Notes: a model not told the origin generated them from the letters alone. A stretch of DNA of 64,000 bases from Nocardia araoensis NBRC 100135 (GCF_000308435.1 NZ_BAFR01000147.1:1-64000), one strand, 5' to 3'. Numbered from the stretch's first letter, positions 1-9,714 are shown. A program made the numbers and translations.

Positions 1-3000
1 GCAACGAGACCGCGTTGCGCACGATGGCCACCCAGGTGCACGACCTGACCGAGACCACCGCGGTGGACGCGGTGACCGAGGCGGCCTGGACCCGACGTGC
101 GCACCATCCGATCCGCGCGGCGTTCGCCTACCGCGACGCCGACGATCTGCGCTCGCAGCTGGCCGATTTCGCCGCGGGCGCGGGCAAGTCGCCCGCCCGC
201 GCGCTCACCGACGGCTCCACCCAGCCGGTGTTCGTGTTCAGCGGCATGGGCCCGCAGTGGTGGGGCATGGCCCGCGACCTGCTCGAGGCGGGCGGGCATT
301 TCGCCGCCGCCGCGCGGTCGATCGACGAGGTCTTCCAGGAGATCGCGGGCTGGTCGATCGTCGAGGAACTGCTGCGCCCCGAAGCGGAGTCGCGGATCAC
401 CGCGACCGCGTACGCCCAGCCGGCGAACTTCCTGGTCCAGGCCGCGCTCGTGGCCGAACTCGCCGAACTCGGCATCCACCCCGCCGCGGTGGTCGGCCAC
501 AGCGTCGGCGAAGTGGCCTCGGCCTATGTCGCCGGCTCGCTGTCGCTGCGCGACGCGCTGCTGGTGAGCTACCACCGCGCCCGTTTGCAGGCCACCACCG
601 CGGGCACCGGCGGCATGCTCGCCGTCGGTCTGTCGGAGGAGCAACTGCGCGAGCGCCTGGCGGGCGTGGCGGGCGTCTGCGTGGCGGCGATCAACAGCCA
701 CTCCGCGGCGACGCTGTCCGGCGACCTGGCCGAATTGGACCGCATCAGGGACGATCTCACCGCCGAAGGCGTCTTCGCCAAGGCGCTGCGCGTCGAGGTG
801 CCCTACCACAGCCACCTGATGGATCCCATCCTCGGCGAACTCACCACCGTGCTCGGCGGCCTCGAGCCGCGATCCGCGCGGGTGCCGATCTGGTCCACCG
901 TGACCGGCGGTGAACTGTCCGGCCCCGACTGGGACGCCGAATACTGGTGCCGCAACGTGCGCGAGCCGGTGCGGTTCGGCGCGGCCGTGGAAAGCCTGCT
1001 CGACGCCGGGCACCGGGTCTTCCTCGAGGTGGGACCGCATCCGGTGCTCAGCGGCAACATCAAGGAGGCGTTCGTGCGCCGCGGCCTCGACGGCGCGGCG
1101 ATCAGCACCCTGTCCCGCAAGGCCGACGACCGCGGCAACCTCCTGCGCGCGGTCGGCGAGCTGTACCAAGCGGGCGGGCTGGACACCGCGCACGCGCCGG
1201 GGGCGCCGGAAACGCCGGTGGCGCAGCTGGATCTGCCCCGCTATCCGTGGCAGCGCCGCACGCTGTGGACCGAGGACCCCGCCATCGAGGCGGACCGCGT
1301 CGGCGCCGTCGACGGCTACGTCATGCTCGGCCAGCGCACCGGGGCGTCCGCGCCGGAGTGGGAAGTGGAGCTGTCCGTCGCCGCGCTGCCGTGGCTGCCC
1401 GATCACGTGGTGGACGGGTCCGTCGTGCTGCCGGGCGCGGCCTACCTGGACGCCGCGCTCAGCGCCGTCGCGGTGCGGACCGGGCGCGCCACTTTCGGGC
1501 TGGAGTCCGTCCAGTTCGTCGCGCCGCTGGTGATCGGCAGGCACGACGTGCCGGTACTGCGCCTCACCGTCGAGGAGACCACTCGCCGGTTCACCCTGCG
1601 CTCGCGCGCCGCCACCGCGACCACGTGGACGGTCAACGCGCACGGCAGGCTGATCGAGGCGGACGTCGACGCGCGCACCATCGACCTCACCCCGGCGGCG
1701 GACGCGGTGGAGGTCTCCGCCGCGACGCTCTACGACGGCCTGGCCGCGCACGGCCTGGCCTACGGGCCGAGCTTCCGGCTGATCACGGCCGCCAGTGTGG
1801 GCGCCGACTCCGTGCTGGCCCGGCTCGATCTCACGCCGCTGGCCGGGAGCGCGCCGAGCCTGCCGCATCTGGCCCATCCCGCGGCGGTCGACGCCGCGCT
1901 GCAGTGCTTCGCGGCCCTGTACGCCCAGACCGCGCACGGCGCGAGCGTCGTGGTGCCGTCCTCGGTCGCCGGGGTGCGCTGGACCGGGCCGCTGCCCGAA
2001 CAGGCGGTCGTGCTCGTCCGCCGCGTCGACGGCGACCCGCTGTGCGCCGACATCACCGTCGCCTCGCCGGAAGGCGCTGTGGCACTGACCCTTTCGGGCG
2101 TGCGGTTCGCCAGCCTCGCGGCCGAGCCGGACCTGCACGACCAGCTCGACGGGCTGTTCTACGAGCCGGTGTGGGCCATCGTCGACGACGCCGCGACCGC
2201 CGAAGAACCCGCGGGCGGGGAGGAGTTCCTGCTCGTGGTCAGCCTGGGCAGCACCGTCTCCCAGCGCGCGAAGGAGATCGCCAGCGCGCGGGCGTCGGCG
2301 GAGATACTCACCCTGGAACCGGAGGAGGCCGACGCCTCGGATCGCGTCCTGGCAGCTCTGCGCGCCGCCCAGGAGCGGCCCGGCGTGACGCGCGGCCGCC
2401 TCGTGGTGGTGTCCGGCGCCGAACTTGACGCGGTACCCAACGCCTACGGGCTCGCGCAGGTCGCCAAAGCGGTCGGCGAACTGGTGGTCGGGGACGAGGA
2501 CGACGACGCCCCGGCGACCGAGGTGCGCGCGGTGGTGGTCACCGAGCAGGCGTTCTGCCTGCCGATCGACGCCTTCGCCCATCCCGCGCAAGCCGCGCTC
2601 ACCGGCGCCCGGCGCACGCTGCGCAACGAGCAACCCGCGGTGCAGTGGCGACTGGTGGACACCGAACCAACCACGCGCGCCGCGGACATCCTCGAGCAGG
2701 TGCTCGGCGACGGACGAGCCGACGAGGTCGCCTTGCGCGCGGGCGCGTGCTGGGCGCTGCACCTGCGCAAGTCCCTGCGCGACCATCTGGCGGTCTGGGA
2801 CGAGGCCGCGCCGCTGACCGACCCGGAAAGCTCCTTCCGCCTGGAGATTCCGCGCTCACGACTGCTGTCGGACCTGGCGTGGCGCGCGGTCGATCGCGTG
2901 CCGCCGGGGCCCGGGGAGGTCGAGATCCGGATGGACGCGGTGGGTCTCAACTACAAGGACGCGCTCAAGGTGCTCGGTGTGCTCACCGAAAACGAGCTGG

Positions 3001-4976
3001 CCGGAACGTATTTCGGTACCGAACTGGGCATGGACGGGTTCGGCGTGGTCGAGCGGGTCGGTCCGGGGGTGACCGAGGTCGCCGTCGGGGACGAGATGTC
3101 GGTGTGCGCCAGGGACCTGGTGCGCCGCTACGTCACCCTCCGGCCGGACGAGGGCGCCACGATGCCCCTCGACTACCCGGACACCGAACTCGACCCGTGC
3201 CACTCCAGCTCGGTCCTGCCCTTCCTCACCGCCGAGTTCGCCTTCGGCGAGCTCGCGCACCTGCGACCGGGTGAGACGGTGCTGGTGCACGGCGCGGCGG
3301 GCGGCATGGGCATGGCGGCGGTGCAAGTGGCGGTGCGCCTCGGCGCGCGGGTGATCGCGACGGCGGGCTCGGACTCCCGGCGCGCGGTGGCCGCGGCGGC
3401 GGGGGCGCACGAGGTGGTCAATTCGCGCTCGGTCAGCTTCGTCGACGACGTGCTCGCCCTGACCGAAGGGCGCGGCGTCGACGTGGTCTACAACTCCTCC
3501 CCCGGTGAGATTCTTCAGCAGAACCTGCGGGTGGCCGCCGAATTCGGCCGGATCATCGAGATCGGCAAGGCCGACATCTACGGCGGCGGCACGATCGACC
3601 TGCGCCCGTTCGACCGGAACCTGTCGTTCTTCGCCGTGGACATGGACCGCGCCCTGGCCGTGCGTCCCGAACTGGTTCGCCGCTCGGCGCGCCGGGCGAT
3701 GGACGCCCTGAACGACGGCACCTACGACTACCTGCCCTACACCGCGTTCCCGCTCGCTTCGACCGCCGAGGCGTTCGAAACCGTCGTGCGTTCCAAGCAG
3801 ATCGGCCGGGTCGTGCTCGATCTGCGCGAGCCGGAGCCGACCGTGCTGGCCAAGCGGCCGAGTCTGCCGATCGACCCCGCGGCCAGCTACCTGGTGACCG
3901 GCGGCTTCGGCGCGTTCGGCCTGGCCACCGCACGCTGGCTGGCGCGGATCGGCGCGCGGCGCCTGGTGCTGGTCGGACGCAGCGGCGCCACCGGAGACGC
4001 GGCCCGCGCCGCGGTCGCCGAACTCGCCGCCACGGGTGTGGAGGTGGTCGAGGAGCGTCTCGACATGGCCGACTACGACTCCGTCGCCGCGCTGATCGAA
4101 CGCATTCAGGCCAGCGGACATCCGCTGCGCGGGGTGTTCCACGCGGCGGGTGTGGTGAACAACCTCGAGGTCCCGCAGATCACCGCCGAGTCGCTGGCGG
4201 AGATCTTCGGGCCCAAGGTCGCCGGTGCGGTCAACCTGGACACCGCCGTCACCGCGGCCGACATCGACCTCGACATGTTCGTGCTGTTCTCCTCGGCGAG
4301 CAGCATCGTCGGCATCTCGCCCCAATTCGGCTACGCGGCGGCCAATTCCGTGCTGGACATGATCGCCGCCGCCCGGCGGGCCCGTGGCGCCGCCGCGCTC
4401 GCGGTGAACTGGGGCTTCATGAGCGGTGGCGGTGGCATGGCCGATTACGAGGCGGTCAGCCGATACGCGGAGATGACCGGGTACCGCTCGGTGGACATGG
4501 ACGTCGCCACCGATCTGCTGGGCGAGTGCCTGCGGCTGAACCTGCCGCAGATCGTGCTGTTCGACGTGGACTGGAGCCAGTGGGCGCTGGCGCATCGCCC
4601 GTCCACCCGCACGCCGCGTTTCGCCGACCAGGTGGCGGCCGCGGGCGGCGGCGCGTCGGGTGCGGGCGCGCTGCGGGCGGAGATCCTGCAGCTGGGTGTG
4701 GAGCAGCGCGGCGAGGTGGTGGCCTACCTGCTCGCCGAGCAGCTGGCCGCGGTGCTCGGCGTCGACGCCGAGACGATCGACCTGAACACCCCGCTGCCCG
4801 AACTCGGCATGGATTCGCTGATGGGCATGGAGTTCGGCGCCCGCGTGGTGCAAGTGCTCGGCACCCAGCTGTCGGTGCTCGCCGTGATCGGACTGACGTT
4901 GCGCGGGCTCGGCGCGCGAATTGCCGAGCAGATTGCCCAGGAAGAAGAGCGCGCGGCGAGGAGCGAGGACGAATGA
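1..4976 (+). CDS. Highly reducing type I polyketide synthase, C-terminal part (AT-DH-ER-KR-ACP), 5' end outside window
   Basis: The frame is open from the left edge, so about 1657 residues of a larger protein are seen and the KS should lie upstream. Domains in order: acyltransferase (about 65-390; GHSVGE near residue 165, and a YHSH motif of the type seen in iterative synthases), dehydratase (HVVDG near 467, second motif DAALQ), enoylreductase (about 945-1275; NADPH loop GAAGGMGM), ketoreductase (about 1290-1520; TGGFGAFG, catalytic YAAAN) and ACP (LGMDSLMG, Ser about 1605). The usual LDD of B-type ketoreductases is absent. No thioesterase follows. The stop overlaps the next start (ATGA), and that gene encodes an alpha-oxoamine synthase, which could release the chain. 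A fully reducing module suggests a saturated, probably iteratively built alkyl chain. Confidence 0.93.
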   Translation, partial: NETALRTMATQVHDLTETTAVDAVTEAAWTRRAHHPIRAAFAYRDADDLRSQLADFAAGAGKSPARALTDGSTQPVFVFSGMGPQWWGMARDLLEAGGHFAAAARSIDEVFQEIAGWSIVEELLRPEAESRITATAYAQPANFLVQAALVAELAELGIHPAAVVGHSVGEVASAYVAGSLSLRDALLVSYHRARLQATTAGTGGMLAVGLSEEQLRERLAGVAGVCVAAINSHSAATLSGDLAELDRIRDDLTAEGVFAKALRVEVPYHSHLMDPILGELTTVLGGLEPRSARVPIWSTVTGGELSGPDWDAEYWCRNVREPVRFGAAVESLLDAGHRVFLEVGPHPVLSGNIKEAFVRRGLDGAAISTLSRKADDRGNLLRAVGELYQAGGLDTAHAPGAPETPVAQLDLPRYPWQRRTLWTEDPAIEADRVGAVDGYVMLGQRTGASAPEWEVELSVAALPWLPDHVVDGSVVLPGAAYLDAALSAVAVRTGRATFGLESVQFVAPLVIGRHDVPVLRLTVEETTRRFTLRSRAATATTWTVNAHGRLIEADVDARTIDLTPAADAVEVSAATLYDGLAAHGLAYGPSFRLITAASVGADSVLARLDLTPLAGSAPSLPHLAHPAAVDAALQCFAALYAQTAHGASVVVPSSVAGVRWTGPLPEQAVVLVRRVDGDPLCADITVASPEGAVALTLSGVRFASLAAEPDLHDQLDGLFYEPVWAIVDDAATAEEPAGGEEFLLVVSLGSTVSQRAKEIASARASAEILTLEPEEADASDRVLAALRAAQERPGVTRGRLVVVSGAELDAVPNAYGLAQVAKAVGELVVGDEDDDAPATEVRAVVVTEQAFCLPIDAFAHPAQAALTGARRTLRNEQPAVQWRLVDTEPTTRAADILEQVLGDGRADEVALRAGACWALHLRKSLRDHLAVWDEAAPLTDPESSFRLEIPRSRLLSDLAWRAVDRVPPGPGEVEIRMDAVGLNYKDALKVLGVLTENELAGTYFGTELGMDGFGVVERVGPGVTEVAVGDEMSVCARDLVRRYVTLRPDEGATMPLDYPDTELDPCHSSSVLPFLTAEFAFGELAHLRPGETVLVHGAAGGMGMAAVQVAVRLGARVIATAGSDSRRAVAAAAGAHEVVNSRSVSFVDDVLALTEGRGVDVVYNSSPGEILQQNLRVAAEFGRIIEIGKADIYGGGTIDLRPFDRNLSFFAVDMDRALAVRPELVRRSARRAMDALNDGTYDYLPYTAFPLASTAEAFETVVRSKQIGRVVLDLREPEPTVLAKRPSLPIDPAASYLVTGGFGAFGLATARWLARIGARRLVLVGRSGATGDAARAAVAELAATGVEVVEERLDMADYDSVAALIERIQASGHPLRGVFHAAGVVNNLEVPQITAESLAEIFGPKVAGAVNLDTAVTAADIDLDMFVLFSSASSIVGISPQFGYAAANSVLDMIAAARRARGAAALAVNWGFMSGGGGMADYEAVSRYAEMTGYRSVDMDVATDLLGECLRLNLPQIVLFDVDWSQWALAHRPSTRTPRFADQVAAAGGGASGAGALRAEILQLGVEQRGEVVAYLLAEQLAAVLGVDAETIDLNTPLPELGMDSLMGMEFGARVVQVLGTQLSVLAVIGLTLRGLGARIAEQIAQEEERAARSEDE

Positions 4977-6397
4977 CCGGCAACAACAGGGAACTGGCCC
5001 GCGCACTGCTGGCCAGGCACGCAGGCGGCGAGAACACCGCCCCGGCGACGGGCAACGGCGCGCAGGCCGCGAACGGCTCCGCCGCGCCCACCGCGGCGGC
5101 CGGCAACGGTAACGGCGCGCAGCGCGGGGTCGCACACACGTCCTTCCGTGACCACCCCGGCGTGCTCGAGGCCGCGCAGCGGTTCGGGCGGTTCGACGCC
5201 TGGGTCAACCAGGTAGGACTGGTCAACCCGTACTACTTGCCGCACGAGGGCATCAGCGGCGCGGTGACCCGGATGGCCGACCGGGACGTGGTGAACTTCA
5301 GCAGCTTCGGCTACCTGGACCTGGCCGCCGACCCGCGGGTACGGCAGGCCGCCAAGGACGCGATCGACCAGTACGGCACCTCCGCCGCCGCGGTCCGGAT
5401 CGTGGCGGGCGAGCTGCCGATCTATCGCGAGTTGGAAGCCGAGATCGCCCGCATCTACGACACCGAGGCGGCGCTGGTGACCGCCAGCGGCTACCTCACC
5501 AACGCCGCCGCGGTCGGATTCCTGCTCGGCAAGCGCGATCTCGCGGTGTGCGACGCGCTGATCCACCACAGCGTGGTCTCCGGCACCGAGTGGTCGCGCT
5601 GCAAGCGAGTTTCGTTCCGGCACAACGATCCCGAGTCGCTCGAGACGATCCTCAAGATGTCGCGGCGCAGCTTCGACCGGGCCATGGTGATCATCGAGGG
5701 CCTCTACAGCATGGACGGCGACGTGGTCCGGCTGCCGGAGATCATCGAGGTGGCTCGGCGCTACGACTGCTCGATCATGATCGACGAAGCGCATTCGTTC
5801 GGCACACTCGGCGCCACCGGACACGGCGTGCGCGAGCTGTTCGACCTGCCCGGCGACGCCGTGGACGTCTGGATGGGCACCTTGTCCAAGGCGCTCGGCA
5901 GCGTCGGCGGCTATCTCGCGGGCAACCGGGAACTGGTCGACGGATTCAAGTACGTGGCAGGCGGTTTGAGCATGTACACCGCCGCGCCCGCCCCGTCGGC
6001 CATCGGCGCCGCGCTGGCCGGGCTCGAGGTCCTGCGCGACGAGCCGGACCGCGTGACGCGGCTGCGGCACAACAGCGAGTACTTCCACCGCCGCGCCGAG
6101 GAGTACGGCTTCGACATCGGCACGTCCGAGGGCTCGCCGATCATTCCGGTCATGACCGGCGCCGACGAACCGGCCGTGCTGGCGGCGCTGGCCATGTTGC
6201 AACGCGATTTCAGCGTGAACGCCATCACCCATCCGGTCGTCCCGGCCGGGGAGGCCAGGCTGCGGTTCTTCATCAACTGCAGGCACACCGAGCAGCAAAT
6301 GGACCAGGCGCTGGCCACGCTGCGCGAGGTGCTCGACGGACTCGCGGACACCGCGGGACAGCAATTCACACTCGCCCATGAGGAGCAGCACTCGTGA
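4973..6397 (+). CDS. Alpha-oxoamine synthase (serine palmitoyltransferase/KAPA synthase family), PKS-coupled
   Basis: 474 residues, PLP fold type I. The family condenses an acyl thioester with an amino acid and releases CO2. Visible are a DEAHSFG motif and the PLP lysine in GTLSKALGS (Lys306). The glutamate and serine of DEAHS are closer to serine palmitoyltransferase and fungal Fum8-type enzymes than to the DDAH of KAPA synthase. The first 50 or so residues are a low-complexity Asn-Gly-Ala tail not typical of the family, possibly a flexible tether. The start overlaps the PKS stop by 4 nt and the stop overlaps the next GTG start. The likely job is off-loading the polyketide from the PKS ACP as an alpha-amino ketone. 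The amino acid used cannot be read from sequence. Confidence 0.88.
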   Translation: MTGNNRELARALLARHAGGENTAPATGNGAQAANGSAAPTAAAGNGNGAQRGVAHTSFRDHPGVLEAAQRFGRFDAWVNQVGLVNPYYLPHEGISGAVTRMADRDVVNFSSFGYLDLAADPRVRQAAKDAIDQYGTSAAAVRIVAGELPIYRELEAEIARIYDTEAALVTASGYLTNAAAVGFLLGKRDLAVCDALIHHSVVSGTEWSRCKRVSFRHNDPESLETILKMSRRSFDRAMVIIEGLYSMDGDVVRLPEIIEVARRYDCSIMIDEAHSFGTLGATGHGVRELFDLPGDAVDVWMGTLSKALGSVGGYLAGNRELVDGFKYVAGGLSMYTAAPAPSAIGAALAGLEVLRDEPDRVTRLRHNSEYFHRRAEEYGFDIGTSEGSPIIPVMTGADEPAVLAALAMLQRDFSVNAITHPVVPAGEARLRFFINCRHTEQQMDQALATLREVLDGLADTAGQQFTLAHEEQHS

Positions 6398-8406
6398 AAA
6401 TTCCCATCAACCGATCCCTCCTCCGAAAAGCGGTGGTGCCCGGGGTGGCGCTGCTGCTGATGGGCTCGCTGTTCATTCCCGCGCGGTCGGCGCTGCTGCC
6501 CACCTACGACGAGGCGGGCGGCCCCATCGCGAGCAAGTTCGACTTCACCGCGATGCCGATCGCGCTGCCCAAGGGCCTGCCCACGGACCGCAAGATCCGC
6601 GAGCTACGCGAGCCGTACAAGCACCTGTCGGCCTGGATCTCCTCGGTCGGCGCGGCCATCGCGATGAACGACCTCGACGGCAACCGGCTGGCCGACGACC
6701 TGTGCGTGGTCGACCCGCGCTCCGACACCGCCTTCATCACGCCGACGCCGGACAGCAACACCGCTCGGTACGAGCCCTTCGTGCTCGATCCGAAGCCGCT
6801 TCCGGTCGACTCCTCCACGGTGCCATCGGGTTGCATCCCGGGCGACTTCAACGGTGACGGCCGCATGGACGCGCTGGTGTCCTACTACGGCCGCACGCCG
6901 ATCCTGTATCTGCAGCGGGCCAACGCGACCCGCCTGGATGCCAAGGCGTTCCGCCCGATCGACCTCGTTCCTTCGCCGAACACCCCGGACGGGCACTACG
7001 AAGGCCAGCGCTGGATCACCGCGGCGGTCTCGGTCTCCGACTTCGACGGCGACGGCAAGCCGGACATCTACCTGGGTCAGTACTTCAACGACATGGACGT
7101 GCTCTCCAAGGACGGCCAGCTCGCGCTGTGGATGACCGACTCGCTGTCCAACGCGCGCAACGGCGGCAAGGACCGGATCTTCACCCTGGCCTCCGCCAAG
7201 TCGGGCGACGAGCCGACCGCCGAGTACCGCGAGGTGGCCAACCCGTTCCCGATCGGTATGGACACCGGATGGGCGTTGGCCGCCGCCGCGGCCGACCTGA
7301 ACGGAGATCAGCTACCCGAGCTGTATGTGGCCAACGACTTCGGGCGCGACCGCCTGTTCGTCAACAAGTCCACGCCGGGCCAGATCCGTTTCGGCTTCGC
7401 CGAAGGCGAGCGGGGGATCACCGAGCCGAAGTCGTATGTGATGGGCCATGATTCGGACAAGGGCATGGCCGCCGACTTCGGCGACCTGAACGGCGACGGC
7501 ATGCCGGACCTGTTCGTCAGCAACATCGCCGTGCGCTTCGCGCTCATGGAGGGCCACTTCGCGTTCTACAACACGGCCAAGGACACCGCCGACGCGGCAC
7601 GTCAACTGGCCGAGGGCGTGGCGCCGTTCAAGAACCGCGCGACCGACGTCGGCCTGGCCTGGGAGACCTGGGGCTGGGACGCCAAGATCGACGACTTCGA
7701 CAACGACGGCCGCAACGAGCTGATCCAGGCCACCGGCATGATCAAGGGCGACACCAACCGGTGGCCGCAGATCCAGGAACTCGGCACCATGAACGACGAC
7801 CTGACCAAGTACCCGTGGGCCTGGCCGATCATCGGCTCCGACGCCGACCTGGCCGGCAGCAATCCGGTCGGCTTCTTCAGCCGCGGTGACGACGGCAAGT
7901 TCGCCAACCTCACCCACGCGCTCGGCATGGACACCCCGGTGCCCTCGCGCGGCATCGCCGTCGGCGACACCTCCGGCAACGGCGCGCTCAGCTTCGCCGT
8001 CGCCCGCCAGTGGGGCGATCCGACCTTCTACCACAACAACAAGGCGAAGGGCGGCCAGTTCCTCGGCCTGAAGCTGTTCAAGCCGACCTGGGAGGGCAAC
8101 GCCGCCACGACCACCGTCGCCGGCCTTCCGCCGCAGGGCGTTCCTGCGGTGGACGCCCAGGTCGAGGTCCGCACGCCGGACGGCCGGTTGCTCACCAGCC
8201 ACCTCGACGGCGGCAGCGGACACACCGGCAAGCGGGCCACCGAGGTGCACATCGGCCTCGGCGAGGTCGATCCGGCCGCCCCGTTGAACGTCACGCTCCG
8301 CTGGCGGGAGACCAACGGCACCCCGCACGAACAATCCCTCCAGCTCGCGCCGGGCTGGCACACCGTGAACCTCGCCTCGGACGCGCAGGAGGTCAAGCAG
8401 CGATGA
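6394..8406 (+). CDS. FG-GAP/CRTAC1 protein with C-terminal ASPIC/UnbV domain (enediyne UnbV-like)
   Basis: 670 residues from a GTG start overlapping the previous stop. An N-terminal hydrophobic segment (about 9-30) suggests a signal or membrane anchor. Several FG-GAP/VCBS calcium-loop repeats follow (DFNGDGRMD, DFDGDGKPD, DLNGDGMPD, DFDNDGRNE), predicting an extracytoplasmic beta-propeller. The last 100 or so residues match the ASPIC/UnbV module (VDAQVEVRTPDG, GLGEVDPAAPLNVTLRW). Proteins of this kind are conserved in enediyne clusters as UnbV, where their biochemical role is unsettled. Here the gene sits between an oxoamine synthase and an UnbU-like gene, both by 4-nt overlaps, so it belongs to the same pathway although no enediyne PKS is seen. 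Confidence 0.85.
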   Translation: MKIPINRSLLRKAVVPGVALLLMGSLFIPARSALLPTYDEAGGPIASKFDFTAMPIALPKGLPTDRKIRELREPYKHLSAWISSVGAAIAMNDLDGNRLADDLCVVDPRSDTAFITPTPDSNTARYEPFVLDPKPLPVDSSTVPSGCIPGDFNGDGRMDALVSYYGRTPILYLQRANATRLDAKAFRPIDLVPSPNTPDGHYEGQRWITAAVSVSDFDGDGKPDIYLGQYFNDMDVLSKDGQLALWMTDSLSNARNGGKDRIFTLASAKSGDEPTAEYREVANPFPIGMDTGWALAAAAADLNGDQLPELYVANDFGRDRLFVNKSTPGQIRFGFAEGERGITEPKSYVMGHDSDKGMAADFGDLNGDGMPDLFVSNIAVRFALMEGHFAFYNTAKDTADAARQLAEGVAPFKNRATDVGLAWETWGWDAKIDDFDNDGRNELIQATGMIKGDTNRWPQIQELGTMNDDLTKYPWAWPIIGSDADLAGSNPVGFFSRGDDGKFANLTHALGMDTPVPSRGIAVGDTSGNGALSFAVARQWGDPTFYHNNKAKGGQFLGLKLFKPTWEGNAATTTVAGLPPQGVPAVDAQVEVRTPDGRLLTSHLDGGSGHTGKRATEVHIGLGEVDPAAPLNVTLRWRETNGTPHEQSLQLAPGWHTVNLASDAQEVKQR

Positions 8407-9617
8407 GCGACAACGAGAAGAACGATCCGGGCGAGGCGAAAGCCGCGTCGAACGGCCATCACGAAGCGCCCGCGGCCGACGGCAACGGCAGTGCCGCGGC
8501 CAACGGCAACGGCAACGGCAACGGCAACGGAGCCGCACCCGAGGGCAACGGCACGGCCGCACCCGCGACCACCGCCGAACGCATCTCGTCGATGCAGCGC
8601 TCGGGTACCGAGTTCGCCAAGGAATGGGTGGAGAAGCCCGCGGCGACGAAGGATCCGCGCTACCTGGCGCTGCGCAACTTCGCCATCTCGATCACGATCT
8701 TCAACCTGATCGGGTTCCCGCTGCTCGGCTTCGAGCAGCCGTTCCTCTGGCCGTTCATCGCACTCGCCACCGCATACACCACCGAAATCGGGCTGGAGGT
8801 CCTGGCGGCCTGGGCGTACAAGCGCCCGCCCGCCTTCCGTGGCCGCGGGCCGCGTGGGCTGTTCGAGTTCCTGTTGCCCGCGCACATCACCGGCCTGGCG
8901 TTCAACTTCCTGACCTTCGCGCACGACAAGTTGTGGCCGGTGATCTTCGGCATCGTGGTCGCGGTGGGCACGAAGTGGGTGCTGCGCGCGAAGATCAACG
9001 GCAAGATGCGCCACTTCATGAACCCGTCGAACTTCGGTGTGGTGGTGTGTTTCCTGGTGTTCCCGATGATCGCGGTGGCGCCGCCGTACCACTTCACCGA
9101 ATACATCACCGGACCGGCCGACGCGCTCATCGTGCTGGGTCTGCTGACGACCGGCACCATGCTCAACGCCAAGCTGACGCTCAAGATGCCGCTGATCATG
9201 GCGTGGGTGGGCGCGTTCGCGCTGCAGGCCATCGTGCGCGGGCTCATCGAGCCGAACATCTCGATCCTGGCCGGCCTGAGCATGATGACCGGCCTGGCGT
9301 TCGTCCTGTTCACCAATTACATGGTCACCGACCCCGGCACCACGCCGTCGGGCAAGAGGCAGCAGATCATGTTCGGCGCATCCGTCGGCATCATGTACGG
9401 CGTGGTCACCGCGCTGCACATCTCCTACGGGTTGTTCATCGCGCTGGTCATCGTCTGCGGCGCCCGGGGCGTCTACTGGTGGGCGCGCGGCATCGCCGAA
9501 TGGTGGCAGCGACGGGGCGCGGCGCCGGAAGCGGCGGAGCAGCCCGTGGTGGCCGACGACCTCGAGGCCGACATCGCGGGCGAACCCGAACCGGAGAAGG
9601 AGGCCGCCCGCTCCTGA
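8403..9617 (+). CDS. UnbU-like integral membrane protein related to RnfD/NqrB
   Basis: 404 residues. The ATG overlaps the UnbV-like stop. About 80 hydrophilic residues, with a run of Asn-Gly pairs, precede 8-10 membrane segments. Motifs MNPSNFGVVV and NYMVTDPGTTPSG resemble the conserved loops of RnfD/NqrB subunits of ion-translocating redox complexes, and enediyne UnbU proteins belong to this group. The acidic C-terminal tail (last 40 or so residues) should be cytoplasmic. No other Rnf/Nqr subunits are nearby, so it may act alone or with the UnbV-like and DUF1702 neighbours in a membrane redox or transport step. Whether flavin is bound is unknown. A strong hairpin follows the stop. Confidence 0.82.
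   Translation: MSDNEKNDPGEAKAASNGHHEAPAADGNGSAAANGNGNGNGNGAAPEGNGTAAPATTAERISSMQRSGTEFAKEWVEKPAATKDPRYLALRNFAISITIFNLIGFPLLGFEQPFLWPFIALATAYTTEIGLEVLAAWAYKRPPAFRGRGPRGLFEFLLPAHITGLAFNFLTFAHDKLWPVIFGIVVAVGTKWVLRAKINGKMRHFMNPSNFGVVVCFLVFPMIAVAPPYHFTEYITGPADALIVLGLLTTGTMLNAKLTLKMPLIMAWVGAFALQAIVRGLIEPNISILAGLSMMTGLAFVLFTNYMVTDPGTTPSGKRQQIMFGASVGIMYGVVTALHISYGLFIALVIVCGARGVYWWARGIAEWWQRRGAAPEAAEQPVVADDLEADIAGEPEPEKEAARS
8502..8531 (+). repeat. In-frame hexanucleotide tandem repeat (AACGGC) encoding Asn-Gly
   Basis: Five consecutive AACGG(C/A) units inside the UnbU-like gene encode an Asn-Gly run in its N-terminal linker. Similar but less regular Asn-Gly codons occur in the N-terminal tail of the oxoamine synthase at 5055-5120. 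Such repeats can change copy number by slippage without breaking the frame. Confidence 0.85.
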
Positions 9618-9618
9618 C

Positions 9619-9651
9619 CGAACGCGCCGAGTCACGTGCTCGGCGCGTTCG
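9619..9651 (+). terminator. Strong hairpin after the UnbU-like gene
   Basis: A perfect 13-bp stem (CGAACGCGCCGAG and its complement) with a 7-nt loop starts 2 nt after the UnbU-like stop. No clear T-run follows, so it may be a weak terminator or an mRNA-end stabiliser that lowers expression of the DUF1702 gene relative to the upstream genes. Confidence 0.6.
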
Positions 9652-9692
9652 CCACCGGCGTCACCGTGGTCACCACCGGGTGGCCACGGCAC
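9636..9692 (+). pseudogene. Short remnant resembling the N-terminus of a flavin reductase
   Basis: The frame reads LGAFATGVTVVTTG, which matches the start of flavin reductase-like (HpaC/FMN-binding split barrel) proteins. Homology ends after about 19 codons, just before the DUF1702 gene, and no downstream part is present. Its beginning overlaps the hairpin. This is probably scar tissue from a lost reductase gene. Its short length means chance similarity cannot be excluded. Confidence 0.4.
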
Positions 9693-9714
9693 TCCTCCGA
9701 CGATTGGAGAACCC

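Noticed and set aside
2856..5135. Long open frame on the minus strand across the PKS
   Set aside because: It is antisense to clear ER, KR and ACP domains; its composition is Arg/His/Gly-rich and it matches no family. Such frames are common in GC-rich DNA.
4724..6391. 555-codon minus-strand frame opposite the oxoamine synthase
   Set aside because: Pure shadow of the synthase frame; no ribosome site or domain.
4973..6397. Biotin synthesis gene bioF
   Set aside because: No other biotin genes are near, the motif is DEAHS, and the gene is fused in translation to a PKS.
8502..8531. CRISPR-like repeat
   Set aside because: The units are contiguous hexamers without spacers and lie in a coding frame.
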